Translations under genes and position numbers: made by a program
NCBI GenBank assembly: GCA_035532115.1
Contig: DATKRO010000070.1
Location: forward strand, 75,673 to 139,672
From: Acaudatibacter sp035532115
GTDB taxonomy: Bacteria > Pseudomonadota > Alphaproteobacteria > Caulobacterales > Caulobacteraceae
Length of the DNA: 64,000 bases
Direction: 5' to 3'
In this document: positions 42,662 through 51,298 of the stretch, in pieces
How the letters are laid out: the number at the start of each line of letters is the position of its first letter
Position numbering within the stretch: the stretch's first letter is position 1
The notes under the pieces: generated by a model
Told to the model about the DNA's origin: nothing
Databases searched by the model: none
The model's input: the letters and a program-made list of their open reading frames with translations, nothing else

Positions 42662-45658
42662 ATGGACTGGGATCGCCTCGACGAGGGCAAGTACGAAGAC
42701 GAGGCGCTGGCGGTGGCGCGGCTGCTGCGGGCCGAACCCCTCGGCGGCGACGCGCCGGGCGTGCGCCACGAGGCGCTCGAGCTGGTTCGCGCCGCGCGCC
42801 GCCACGCACGCCGCCAGGGCGTGGTCGAGAGCTTCCTGCAGGAGTTCTCCCTCTCCAGTCGCGAGGGCCTGGCGCTGATGTGCCTGGCCGAAGCCCTGCT
42901 GCGCACGCCCGACGAGGCCACGCGCACGCGGCTGATCGCCGAGAAGCTCGGCTCGGCGGACTGGGCGAGCCACCTGGGCCGCTCGCCCAGTCTCTTCGTC
43001 AACGCCGGAACCTGGGGCCTGATGCTTACCGGGCGCCTGATCGAACCCGACGACGAGGCCCGGCGCGATCTCGGCGGCTACGTGAAGCGCCTGGCCGGGC
43101 GGCTCGGGGAGCCGGTGATCCGCCGCGCCGTGGCCACGGCCATCGGCTTCATGGGCGAGCAGTTCGTACTCGGGCGCAGCATCGAGGCGGCGCTGGCGCG
43201 AGCGGCCCGCAGCGTCGTCGTCTGTTCGTTCGACATGCTGGGCGAGGGCGCCAGGACCGCGGCCGACGCGGAGCGCTACGAGGGGGCCTATCTGGCGGCG
43301 GTCGCCGCGGTTGGCGAGGCGGCGGGCGGCGAAGGCCCGGAGCTTGGCCATGGTCTCTCCGTCAAGCTCTCGGCCCTGCACCCCCGCTACGAGGCCACCC
43401 AGGAGGCGCGGGTCTTCGCCGAGCTCTACCCGCGCCTGAAGCGGATCGCCGTGCAGGCCGCCGAGGCCGACCTTTGCCTGACTCTGGACGCGGAGGAAGC
43501 AGATCGGCTGACGCTGTCGCTGAAGCTGCTCGGCGCCCTGGCGCGCGAGCCGGAGCTGGGAGAGTGGCGCGGGCTCGGTCTGGCTGTGCAGGCCTACCAG
43601 AAGCGGGGGCCGCAGGTGATCGAGGGCGTAGCCGAACTGGCGCGGGCCTCGGGGCGGCGGCTGATGGTGCGTCTCGTCAAGGGCGCCTATTGGGACGCCG
43701 AGATCAAGCGCGCCCAGGTGGCGGGGCGCCCCGACTATCCGGTGTTCACCACCAAGGCGGCCACCGATCTGGCCTATCTCGTCTGCGCCGAGCGGCTGAT
43801 CGGGGCCGCGCCGAGCCTCTACGCCCAGTTCGCCACCCATAACGCCCACACGCTCGCGGCCGTCCGGCGCCTGGCGGAACGGCGCGGCGTCGCCTTCGAG
43901 CGCCAGCGCCTGCACGGCATGGGCGAAGCTCTCTATGCCGCGGCCGCCGAGCGCCACCGGCCGCAGCCGGTGCGCGTCTACGCGCCCGTGGGCGGATACG
44001 AGGCGCTGTTGCCCTATCTGGTGCGCCGGCTGCTGGAAAATGGCGCCAACACCTCGTTCGTGCACTCGTTGCTCGACGAGGACATCGATCCCGAGCAGGT
44101 GGTCGGCGACCCCGTCGCCGCCGTGCGCGCCTGCCCGGACCGCAACCTCAGGCTGCCGCGACCGCGCGAAACCCTCGGCCCGGAGCGGCGCAGCGCCGCC
44201 GGTCTGGACCTCGCCGTCGCCGCCGAGCGGCGCCGGCTGGCGGAGGCGCTCGCCGCGCTGGACGCGCACGCTTCGCCGCCGATCGTGGACGCCTCGCCGG
44301 CGCGGATCGACCGGGCCTTCGCCGGCGCCCACGCCGCGCAAGGCGCCTGGGACGCCGTCGGCGGGGCCGCTCGCGGGGCGCGGCTTTGCGCCATGGCCGA
44401 CGCGCTCGAAGCGGCGTTGCCACGGCTGGTGGCTCTCCTGGCGCGCGAGGCCGGCAAGACCCTCGCCGACGGCGTCGCCGAGGTGCGCGAGGCGGCGGAT
44501 TTCTGCCGCTATTACGCGATCCTGGCCGAGCGCGAATTCGCCGGCCCGCGGCTGCTCCCAGGCCCCGCCGGCGAGCGCAACTGGCTGGAGCTGCGGGGCC
44601 GCGGGGTCTTCGTCGCCATCAGCCCCTGGAATTTCCCGCTCTCCATCTTCACCGGCCAGGTCGCCGCGGCGCTGGCGGCGGGCAACGCGGTGCTCGCCAA
44701 GCCCGCCGAACAGACCCCGCGCATCGCCGCCGAGGCGGTGCGCCTCTTCCACGACGCCGGCCTCGACGCGGCGCTGCTGGCCCTCGTCCCGGGCGACGGC
44801 GAGCGGGTCGGCGGGGCGCTGGTGCGCCATCCGGCCTGCGATGGCGTCGCCTTCACCGGCGGGACCGACACGGCCCGGGCGATCAATCGGGCGCTGGCCG
44901 CCCGCGACGGGCCGATCATCCCCTTCGTCGCCGAGACCGGCGGGCTCAACGGCATGTTCGTCGACACCACCGCCCTGCGCGAGCAGGTGATCGACGATGT
45001 CGTCGCCTCGGCGTTCGGCTCGGCGGGCCAGCGCTGCTCGGCGCTGCGGATGCTGTTTCTGCCGCAGGAGACCGCCGACGCGCTGATCGAGTCCATCGCC
45101 GGGGCGATGGACGCCCTCGTCCTCGGCGATCCGGCCGATCCGGCCACCGATGTCGGGACGGTGATCGACGCCGCGGCCAAGGCGGAGCTCGAAGCTCATG
45201 CCGAGCGCCTTGCGCGCGAGGCCCGCATCGTCCGGCGCTTGGCCGCGCCCGCGGGCGAGCGCTGCTTCGGCCCGATCCTGGCGGAGATCCCGAGGGCGGA
45301 CTTCCTGACGCGCGAGGTGTTCGGCCCGATCCTGCACGTGGTGCGCTACGGGCCGGACGATCTGGCGGCCGCGGCCGCTTCGCTGGCGCGGACTCGCTAT
45401 GGCCTGACGCTCGGGATTCACAGCCGCCTCGACAGCTTCGCGGACGAGGTCCGGCGCGCTGTCCCGGCCGGCAACGCCTATGTCAACCGCTCCATCATCG
45501 GCGCAGTGGTCGGCGTGCAGCCCTTCGGCGGCGAGGGGCTCTCCGGCACCGGCCCCAAAGCCGGCGGCCCCTACGCCCTGACCCGTTTCGCCGTCGAGCG
45601 CGTCGTCAGCGTCAACACCGCCGCCGAGGGCGGCGACCCGGCGCTGTTCGACCTCTGA
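42662..45658 (+). CDS. putA: Bifunctional proline dehydrogenase / L-glutamate gamma-semialdehyde dehydrogenase
   Basis: 998 aa enzyme that oxidises proline to glutamate in two steps, passing electrons to the quinone pool. The proline dehydrogenase barrel spans about 70-440 (CSFDMLGEGART, LSVKLSALHPRYE, RLVKGAYWDAEIK, FATHNAHTL). The aldehyde dehydrogenase spans about 500-970 (ISPWNFPLSIFTGQ, FVAETGGLNGMFV, catalytic C792 in SAGQRCSALRM). The N-terminus lacks the ribbon-helix-helix of trifunctional PutA, and the length fits the minimal type A. The enzyme therefore cannot repress its own gene. Confidence 0.95.
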   Translation: MDWDRLDEGKYEDEALAVARLLRAEPLGGDAPGVRHEALELVRAARRHARRQGVVESFLQEFSLSSREGLALMCLAEALLRTPDEATRTRLIAEKLGSADWASHLGRSPSLFVNAGTWGLMLTGRLIEPDDEARRDLGGYVKRLAGRLGEPVIRRAVATAIGFMGEQFVLGRSIEAALARAARSVVVCSFDMLGEGARTAADAERYEGAYLAAVAAVGEAAGGEGPELGHGLSVKLSALHPRYEATQEARVFAELYPRLKRIAVQAAEADLCLTLDAEEADRLTLSLKLLGALAREPELGEWRGLGLAVQAYQKRGPQVIEGVAELARASGRRLMVRLVKGAYWDAEIKRAQVAGRPDYPVFTTKAATDLAYLVCAERLIGAAPSLYAQFATHNAHTLAAVRRLAERRGVAFERQRLHGMGEALYAAAAERHRPQPVRVYAPVGGYEALLPYLVRRLLENGANTSFVHSLLDEDIDPEQVVGDPVAAVRACPDRNLRLPRPRETLGPERRSAAGLDLAVAAERRRLAEALAALDAHASPPIVDASPARIDRAFAGAHAAQGAWDAVGGAARGARLCAMADALEAALPRLVALLAREAGKTLADGVAEVREAADFCRYYAILAEREFAGPRLLPGPAGERNWLELRGRGVFVAISPWNFPLSIFTGQVAAALAAGNAVLAKPAEQTPRIAAEAVRLFHDAGLDAALLALVPGDGERVGGALVRHPACDGVAFTGGTDTARAINRALAARDGPIIPFVAETGGLNGMFVDTTALREQVIDDVVASAFGSAGQRCSALRMLFLPQETADALIESIAGAMDALVLGDPADPATDVGTVIDAAAKAELEAHAERLAREARIVRRLAAPAGERCFGPILAEIPRADFLTREVFGPILHVVRYGPDDLAAAAASLARTRYGLTLGIHSRLDSFADEVRRAVPAGNAYVNRSIIGAVVGVQPFGGEGLSGTGPKAGGPYALTRFAVERVVSVNTAAEGGDPALFDL

Positions 45659-45668
45659 GCGCAAGCGT

Positions 45669-46085
45669 CTATTCGCAGAACACCCGCACCTTGGCATGCT
45701 CGCTGTCGACGTCGACGGTGAATTCGCTGAGGTGTTCGATCAGCTCGTCCAGGTTCTCGGGCTTGAGCTGGTTGATGTCGAAGGCGATACCCTCACGCGC
45801 CATGGCGGCGTTCACCTCCTCGCGGGCGCGCGGCGGGATCAGTGCGCCGAGGCGCACCCCGGCGCGCAGCAACTGCATGGGCACGCGCACATTGACCTTC
45901 GCAGGGCCTTCGCGCCCCTCGAAGGCGTCCACCACCACGCGGAAATACTTGGGCGCGCGGCGGGGCGCCGTCGACGCCGGAGCGCCGCCCCCCCGCTCCA
46001 TGGCGTCCAATAGCCGTTCGGCCTCCTCGGCGGCGATCTTGCCCTCGCCCAGCATGGCCAGAATGCGCTTGCGGTCTTCGTTCAT
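45669..46085 (-). CDS. SHOCT-like (YvlB/LiaX N-terminal-type) protein
   Basis: 138 aa soluble protein, third gene of a small operon. The N-terminus has the short helical SHOCT-like motif RILAMLGEGKIAAEEAERLLDAME. After a linker comes a beta-rich domain (YFRVVVDAFEGREGPAKVNVRVPMQLLRAGVRLGALIPP) that ends in EHLSEFTVDVDSEHAKVRVFCE. Domains of this kind occur in envelope-stress proteins such as LiaX and YvlB. The same type of helical motif ends the DUF2089 protein two genes upstream, suggesting interaction. Precise role unknown. Confidence 0.8.
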   Translation of the reverse strand: MNEDRKRILAMLGEGKIAAEEAERLLDAMERGGGAPASTAPRRAPKYFRVVVDAFEGREGPAKVNVRVPMQLLRAGVRLGALIPPRAREEVNAAMAREGIAFDINQLKPENLDELIEHLSEFTVDVDSEHAKVRVFCE

Positions 46086-46097
46086 CGATCGAACTCC

Positions 46098-46400
46098 TCA
46101 GACGACGTGGATGCGGACCACTGCTTTGGGGCTGTCCACCTCGACGAAGATCCCGGAAAGCAGCAACAGAAGCGCGCCGATGCGCCAGGCCGCCCGCAAA
46201 GGCGAAGCGCCCCGCGCCGCGGGAACCAAGGTCAGGAGAGGCGTGGCCAAGAGCGCGCCGAGCAGCGCAAGCGGCGCCAGCACGGCGAAGAGCGGCGTCA
46301 ACGGCAGCCAGAGCCGGACCCTGACGGCGCGCCGCGCCGCCACGCCGCCACGCGTCGGCGCGATTGGCGGGCTCGAGCGCGGACGGACCATGGCCGTCAT
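46098..46400 (-). CDS. Small two- to three-span membrane protein
   Basis: 100 aa. The basic N-terminus (about 28 residues) is followed by hydrophobic segments LWLPLTPLFAVLAPLALLGALLA, a short one near 57-63 and IGALLLLLSGIFVEV. Its start overlaps the DUF2089 stop (ATGA) and 12 bp separate it from the SHOCT-like gene. I do not recognise a named family. As the membrane component between two soluble partners it may be the anchor or sensor of the module. Confidence 0.75.
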   Translation of the reverse strand: MTAMVRPRSSPPIAPTRGGVAARRAVRVRLWLPLTPLFAVLAPLALLGALLATPLLTLVPAARGASPLRAAWRIGALLLLLSGIFVEVDSPKAVVRIHVV

Positions 46401-46780
46401 AGAGCGCCCTCCTCCAGGGCGGCGATGGCCGCTTCGACGGAGATCTCACCGCTGGCGAGGCGCTCCAGCACCTCGGCGCGAGCCGGCGCGGGACTGGCGC
46501 CGACGAACTCCAGGCTCGCGGCGATGCGGGCGAGCCGCGCCTTCACCGTCGGATAGCTGACCCCGAACATTCGCTCCATCTCCTTGATCGAGCCGTGGCT
46601 CTGGACGAACGCGGCGACGAAGACCTGATCCTCGGCGGAGAGTCCGGCGAGTTGCGGCGGCGTGAACGCGCCTTCGATGGCGATGCCCGCGCCCAGAAGC
46701 CGCACCCGCTCGACCACGAACGCTCGCCCGCCGGCGAGCCGGGTCAGCTCCTGCCAATCGGTGGGCTCGCGTTCGGTCAT
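46397..46780 (-). CDS. DUF2089-type helix-turn-helix regulator without zinc ribbon
   Basis: 127 aa. The central part matches DUF2089: GAFTPPQLAGLSAEDQVFVAAF followed by a helix-turn-helix-like segment, KEMERMFGVSYPTVKARLAR. Members usually carry an N-terminal zinc ribbon, which is absent here (no cysteine pairs). The C-terminus RLASGEISVEAAIAALEEG resembles the SHOCT-like helix of the third gene. ATG 46780 is preferred; a TTG at 46816 is the only upstream in-frame alternative and would lie inside the promoter. First gene of the operon. Autoregulation through the palindromic promoter is plausible. Confidence 0.8.
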   Translation of the reverse strand: MTEREPTDWQELTRLAGGRAFVVERVRLLGAGIAIEGAFTPPQLAGLSAEDQVFVAAFVQSHGSIKEMERMFGVSYPTVKARLARIAASLEFVGASPAPARAEVLERLASGEISVEAAIAALEEGAL

Positions 46781-46806
46781 GACGGAACTGACGATTTCAT
46801 GAAGAG

Positions 46807-46835
46807 ATAATTGCAATTATTAATTCCAATGTCAA
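46807..46835 (-). promoter_or_regulatory. AT-rich promoter of the DUF2089 operon containing a perfect 14-bp palindrome
   Basis: Minus strand: TTGACA (46830-46835), 17-base spacer, AATTAT (46807-46812), predicting a transcript about 20 bases before the ATG at 46780. ATAATTGCAATTAT (46807-46820) is a perfect palindrome that covers the -10 element and part of the spacer, ideally placed for repression. The surrounding 50 bp are strongly AT-rich, in sharp contrast to the flanking DNA. Confidence 0.65.
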
Positions 46836-46958
46836 TATCAATCAAATTTCCTGATGGATGGGCCGGCTCCGGGGGCCGAGAGCGCTGCGGTCATCAGGGG
46901 CTGACAGGGCGCCGCCGCCGTGCGATCCTGAAACTCACGAGAAAAACGGGAGCGCCCC

Positions 46959-47150
46959 ATGTCCGACCCCAAGACCACCGAGACCAAGCTCGACACCGCC
47001 GCGCCGAGCAAGGACAAGTTCCAGGCCGGGCTGGAAGGCGAGCACCCTCAAGCTAAGCGCGGCGTCAAGGACGCCGGCGGCATCGTCTCCTCGGCCGGCG
47101 GCGAACTGATCGACGGCCGTATCGCCGACATCACCGACGGCGACCGCTAG
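46959..47150 (+). CDS. Small hydrophilic protein of unknown function
   Basis: 63 aa, charged and Gly/Ala/Lys/Asp-rich, with no cysteine or membrane segment (starts MSDPKTTETKLDTAAPSKDK and ends GELIDGRIADITDGDR). GGGAG precedes the ATG at a good distance. Composition is like small stress-associated or disordered proteins. No family recognised. Confidence 0.65.
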   Translation: MSDPKTTETKLDTAAPSKDKFQAGLEGEHPQAKRGVKDAGGIVSSAGGELIDGRIADITDGDR

Positions 47151-47202
47151 ATCTGGCGTCGCCCGGCCGTCAGCGAAACGCCGCCCGACGGCGAGCGCGC
47201 CG

Positions 47203-48003
47203 CTACCGGCCCTTGAACGTCGCCGGGCGCTTCTGCAGGAAGGCGGCGACGCCTTCGGCGAAATCCTCGGTCTTGCCGGCGACGCCCTGGCCGACGCGCT
47301 CGCGATGCAGCTGCTCGGCCCAGGCGCTGTCGAGCGAGGCCCAGATGGTCTGGCGGATCAGGCCGAGGGCGGCCGGACCCCGGGCGAGTTCGCCGGCGAT
47401 GGCCATGGCGGTCGCCATCAGCTCGGCGTCGGGAACGCAGCGGTTGATCAGGCCCCACTCCAGCGCCTTGGCCGCGCCGAGGCGCTCGCCCAGCAGCGCC
47501 ATCTCCATGGCCCTGGCCTTGCCGATCAGGCGCGGCAGCAGATAGGTCGAGCCGCCGTCCGGGATGAGGCCGATGCGCCGGAACGCCTGCAGGAAGTAGG
47601 CGCTCTCGCCCGCCACCACGATGTCTCCCATCAGCGCCAGCGAGCAGCCGACGCCGGCGGCGGCGCCATTGACGGCGGTCACGAGCGGCACATCCAGGTC
47701 GCGCAGGGCGGTGACGAGGGGATTGTAGAGGCTCTCCAGAGCCGCGCCGGCGTCGGGCCTGCCGTCGGCGCCGGGCTCACGGGTCGCCGGCCCCTGCGAG
47801 AGGTTCGCCCCCGAGCAGAAGCCGCGGCCCTCGCCGGTGAGGACGATGGCGCGCGTCGAGGCGTCCGGCGCGGTGGCGAGGCGCAGCGCCTCGCGCAACT
47901 CGGCGGCCATGTCGAGGCCGGCTGCATTCATGGTCGCCGGATCGTTGAGCGTGACGACGGTGACCGCCCCCTCGGCGGCGACCTTGAGTTTCTGGTAGTT
48001 CAT
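47203..48003 (-). CDS. Enoyl-CoA hydratase/isomerase (PaaG-like crotonase)
   Basis: 266 aa crotonase-fold protein acting on an acyl-CoA. The two oxyanion-hole segments are GFCSGANLS and NGAAAGVGCSLAL. The catalytic region reads FRRIGLIPDGGSTYLLPRLIG, with aspartate in place of the second hydratase glutamate, the pattern of isomerases such as PaaG. The C-terminus FAEGVAAFLQKRPATFKGR is typical. ATG 48003 has GGAG upstream. Stand-alone here; it could process products of the acyl-CoA dehydrogenases, but it is not linked to them. Confidence 0.88.
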   Translation of the reverse strand: MNYQKLKVAAEGAVTVVTLNDPATMNAAGLDMAAELREALRLATAPDASTRAIVLTGEGRGFCSGANLSQGPATREPGADGRPDAGAALESLYNPLVTALRDLDVPLVTAVNGAAAGVGCSLALMGDIVVAGESAYFLQAFRRIGLIPDGGSTYLLPRLIGKARAMEMALLGERLGAAKALEWGLINRCVPDAELMATAMAIAGELARGPAALGLIRQTIWASLDSAWAEQLHRERVGQGVAGKTEDFAEGVAAFLQKRPATFKGR

Positions 48004-48218
48004 GGGCGCCGGGCTCCGATTTGCTTCCACGTCCAAGATGGCCGGCCGCTGACCCTAAGTCCGTCAAGCCGTGGCGGAAAGGTCACGCGGGCCAAGCAAA
48101 CGTGGCCGTCTATGGAACCAGGCGTCAGTATGGGCGATTTATGGTTCCGATCGGGAAAGCGGGGCCGGGCGAGTCGCCGGAGTCGAGTCTCTTCCCGTGG
48201 TCAACCGGGATCGTGGTC

Positions 48219-48491
48219 ATGTCCACAAGTCACCTCATCATCCTCCCTTCGCCGACGGAGGCGGAATCCGCCGGCAAGAAGATCCAGCGCCTGCAGGCCG
48301 AGGCCAGGAACCTGGCGCGCGAGCACGTCGAGCAACTGAGCGCCGCGCTGGCGGACGTCTCGCGGCTGGCCGCGGAGATCGCCGAGGGCGGCGATCTCTA
48401 TCCGGTGGGCGCGCGCGAACTGGCGCGGCGCCTGGTGGACGATGCCGCCAAGCAGTCGATGTCGCTTTCGGCGATCCTCGAGCGCAGCTGA
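48219..48491 (+). CDS. Conserved small alpha-helical protein, function unknown
   Basis: 90 aa. After a short start (MSTSHLIILPSPTEAESAG) the protein is largely helical with a heptad-like pattern (KKIQRLQAEARNLAREHVEQLSAALADVSRLAAEIAEGG), then ELARRLVDDAAKQSMSLSAILER. No membrane segment. The leader between 48110 and 48165 contains TGGAACCA and TGGTTCC as inverted copies about 21 bases apart. No family recognised; it could bind a partner through the coiled region. Confidence 0.65.
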   Translation: MSTSHLIILPSPTEAESAGKKIQRLQAEARNLAREHVEQLSAALADVSRLAAEIAEGGDLYPVGARELARRLVDDAAKQSMSLSAILERS

Positions 48492-48706
48492 AGCGCCTCG
48501 GGACCCGGTGCCGGAGCTGCTGCGGTAGAAGAGCCGTAGTGGTGAGCGTCGGGTGAAAAGTCTCAGGCATGACCTGGGGCAGGTGAGTGTCCGAAAGACG
48601 AGCGCAAGCGAACCCTTCGAAGACGCGCGCCCGGATGGCGACTTCGATCGTAGCGCCAGTTGGCGCGCCGTTGTCGGGCGGGCCGGGCGGGATTAGAGGC
48701 TTTCCC

Positions 48707-51298
48707 ATGCGCACGGAAACGCCCCGCCCGGTCAATCTCGCCGACTATCGCCCGCCCGCCTGGCTCGTCGACGAGGTCCGCCTCGACTTCTTGCTCGAGC
48801 CGAGGGCGACGCGGGTGCGGGCGAGGCTCGCGGTGCGCCGCAACGGCGAGCATGCCGAGGCGCTGCGGTTCGACGGCGAGCGGCTGAAGCTGCTCTCGAT
48901 CTCGATCGACGGGCGCGGCCTCGCGCCGGGCGAGTACGAGATCGACGACGAGTTCCTGACCATCGCCGACCTGCCCGCCGCCTTCACGCTGGAGACCGAG
49001 GTCGAGATCGACCCGGACGCCAACAAGGCGCTGGACGGCCTCTATGTGTCGGCCGGGCGCTTCTGCACCCAGTGCGAGGCCGAAGGTTTCCGCAAGATCA
49101 CCTATTTCCCCGATCGTCCCGACGTGCTGGCGAGGTTCAGCGTCCGCATCGAGGCCGATAAGGCGTTCGGGCGCCTGCTCTCCAACGGCAATCTGGCGGA
49201 CGCCGGCGAGTTGGCCGGCGAAAGGCACTACGCGCTCTGGAACGATCCCTTCCCCAAGCCGTGCTACCTCTTCGCCCTCGTCGCCGGCGAACTCGACGTG
49301 CTGGAAGACAGCTTCGTCACCTCGAGCGGGCGCAAGGTGGCCCTGCGCATCTTCGTGGATCCCGGCATGGCCGGCCGTGCCGCCTACGCCATGGACAGCC
49401 TGAAACGCGCCATGCGCTGGGACGAGGAGACGTTCGGCCGCGAATACGACCTCGATCTCTTCATGATCGTCGCGGTGCGCGACTTCAATTTCGGCGCCAT
49501 GGAGAACAAGGGCCTCAACATCTTCAACTCCTCGCTGCTGCTCGCCGACCCGGCGACGGCGACCGACAACGATTACGAGCGCATCGAGGGCGTGATCGCC
49601 CACGAATACTTCCACAACTGGACCGGTGACCGGATCACCTGCCGCGACTGGTTTCAGCTGTGCCTGAAGGAGGGCCTCACCGTCTTTCGCGACCAGAGCT
49701 TCTCGGCCGACATGCGCGGCGAGGCGGTGCGGCGCATCAAGGATGTAAAGGCGCTGCGGGCGCGGCAGTTCTCCGAGGACGCCGGCCCGCTCGCCCACCC
49801 GGTGAGGCCGTCGAGCTACATCAAGATCGACAACTTCTACACCGCGACCATCTACGAGAAGGGCGCGGAGGTCATCCGCATGCTGAAGGCGGTGGTCGGC
49901 GCCGAGGCGTTCCGCGCCGGGATGGACCTCTATTTCGAGCGCTGGGACGGGCAGGCGACCACGATGGAGGCCTTCATCCAGTGCTTCGCCGAGACTTCCG
50001 GGCGCGACCTGAGCCGGTTCTTCGACTGGTACGAGCAGGCCGGCACGCCTGCGGTGCGCCTCCAGGCCCGCTACGACGCGGCCGCGCAGGCGCTCGAACT
50101 CGATTTCGAGCAGGCCACGGCGCCGACCCCCGGTCAGCCGGTCAAGAAGCCGCTGCCGATCCCCATCGCCTTCGGCCTGCTCGACGAGGACGGGCGCGAG
50201 CTGCGCCCGACCGAGGTGCTGGTGCTGGACGCGCCGTCGCGCACCGCGAGGATCGAGGGCGTGCCCCGCGCGCCGGTGGTCTCGGCGCTGCGCGGCTTCT
50301 CCGCGCCGGTGAACCTCACCAGCGACGCCCCGGCCAGGGACGGCTACGTGCTGCTGGCCGCCGATCCAGACCTCTTCAACCGCTGGGAGGCCGGTCAGAA
50401 CCTGGCGCGCGACCTCATCCTGGCGCGCGCCGCCGGCGCCCCCGACGAGGTGGGCGAGGAGCGCTATGCCCAGGCGCTCGGCCGCGCCCTCGCCGACCAG
50501 TCGGCCGAGCCGGCGTTCACCGCCCTGCTGCTGGCCTTGCCCAGCGAGCCGGACCTGGCGGTGATGGCCGCGCCGGCCGATCCGGCAGCGCTGCACGCCG
50601 CGCGCGAGGCGCTGCGGGCGCGCATGGCCGCCCATCTGAGCGAAGAGCTGCGCCGGCTGCACCTGACGATGCAGGATGGCGCCGACTTCTCTCCCGACGC
50701 CGTCTCGGCCGGCCGCAGGGCGCTGCGCAACGCCGCCCTCGAACTCCTGGCCGCCGACCCCACGGCCGCGACCCTCGAGCTCGCCCGCCGGCATTACGAG
50801 GGCGCGGCCAACATGACCGACGCCATGGGAGGGCTGACGGCGCTGATGCTGATCGGCGGAGCGCCCTTCGAGGCGGCGCTGGCCGAGTTCTACCAGCGCT
50901 GGCGCGACGAGCCGCTGGTGGTCGACAAGTGGTTCCAGCTGCAGGCGCTCGATGCGTCCGAAGGCGCGCTCGGCCGCGTCATGGGCCTCACCGCCCATCC
51001 GGCGTTCGACGCCAGCAACCCCAACCGGCTGCGCGCGCTCGTGGCCGCCTTCGCCAGCGCCAACCCCGCCCGGTTCCACGATCCGAGCGGCGCCGGCTAT
51101 CGCTTCCTCGCCGACCAGATCCTGATGGTGGACGCCTTCAATCCCAACGTCGCGGCCAGGCTGATCGATCCGCTCGGCCAATGGGCCAGGTTCACGCCCG
51201 AACTGGGCGATCTGATGCGGCGCGAGCTGGAGCGCATCAAGGCCTCGCCCGGCCTCTCCAAGAACGTCTTCGAGCTGGCGTCGAAGGCGCTGGCCTGA
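48707..51298 (+). CDS. pepN: Aminopeptidase N (M1 family)
   Basis: Zinc aminopeptidase of 863 aa that trims N-terminal residues from peptides in the cytosol. GAMENKGLN contacts the substrate amino terminus. HEYFHNW supplies the HExxH zinc ligands at about 299-303, and the third ligand follows in CLKEGLTVFRDQ. The N-terminal saddle and C-terminal helical domain are full length. ATG 48707 follows GAGG and begins the conserved PVNLADYRPPAWLVDEV; an upstream in-frame ATG at 48587 adds 40 odd residues. TGATG overlap with the next gene. Confidence 0.95.
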   Translation: MRTETPRPVNLADYRPPAWLVDEVRLDFLLEPRATRVRARLAVRRNGEHAEALRFDGERLKLLSISIDGRGLAPGEYEIDDEFLTIADLPAAFTLETEVEIDPDANKALDGLYVSAGRFCTQCEAEGFRKITYFPDRPDVLARFSVRIEADKAFGRLLSNGNLADAGELAGERHYALWNDPFPKPCYLFALVAGELDVLEDSFVTSSGRKVALRIFVDPGMAGRAAYAMDSLKRAMRWDEETFGREYDLDLFMIVAVRDFNFGAMENKGLNIFNSSLLLADPATATDNDYERIEGVIAHEYFHNWTGDRITCRDWFQLCLKEGLTVFRDQSFSADMRGEAVRRIKDVKALRARQFSEDAGPLAHPVRPSSYIKIDNFYTATIYEKGAEVIRMLKAVVGAEAFRAGMDLYFERWDGQATTMEAFIQCFAETSGRDLSRFFDWYEQAGTPAVRLQARYDAAAQALELDFEQATAPTPGQPVKKPLPIPIAFGLLDEDGRELRPTEVLVLDAPSRTARIEGVPRAPVVSALRGFSAPVNLTSDAPARDGYVLLAADPDLFNRWEAGQNLARDLILARAAGAPDEVGEERYAQALGRALADQSAEPAFTALLLALPSEPDLAVMAAPADPAALHAAREALRARMAAHLSEELRRLHLTMQDGADFSPDAVSAGRRALRNAALELLAADPTAATLELARRHYEGAANMTDAMGGLTALMLIGGAPFEAALAEFYQRWRDEPLVVDKWFQLQALDASEGALGRVMGLTAHPAFDASNPNRLRALVAAFASANPARFHDPSGAGYRFLADQILMVDAFNPNVAARLIDPLGQWARFTPELGDLMRRELERIKASPGLSKNVFELASKALA

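Noticed and set aside
42347..45697. A 1116-codon open frame antisense to putA
   Set aside because: High GC makes stop codons rare in the opposite strand of a long gene. The product is composition-driven (Arg, Gly, Ala, His-rich) with no recognisable motif, while putA on the + strand is unmistakable.
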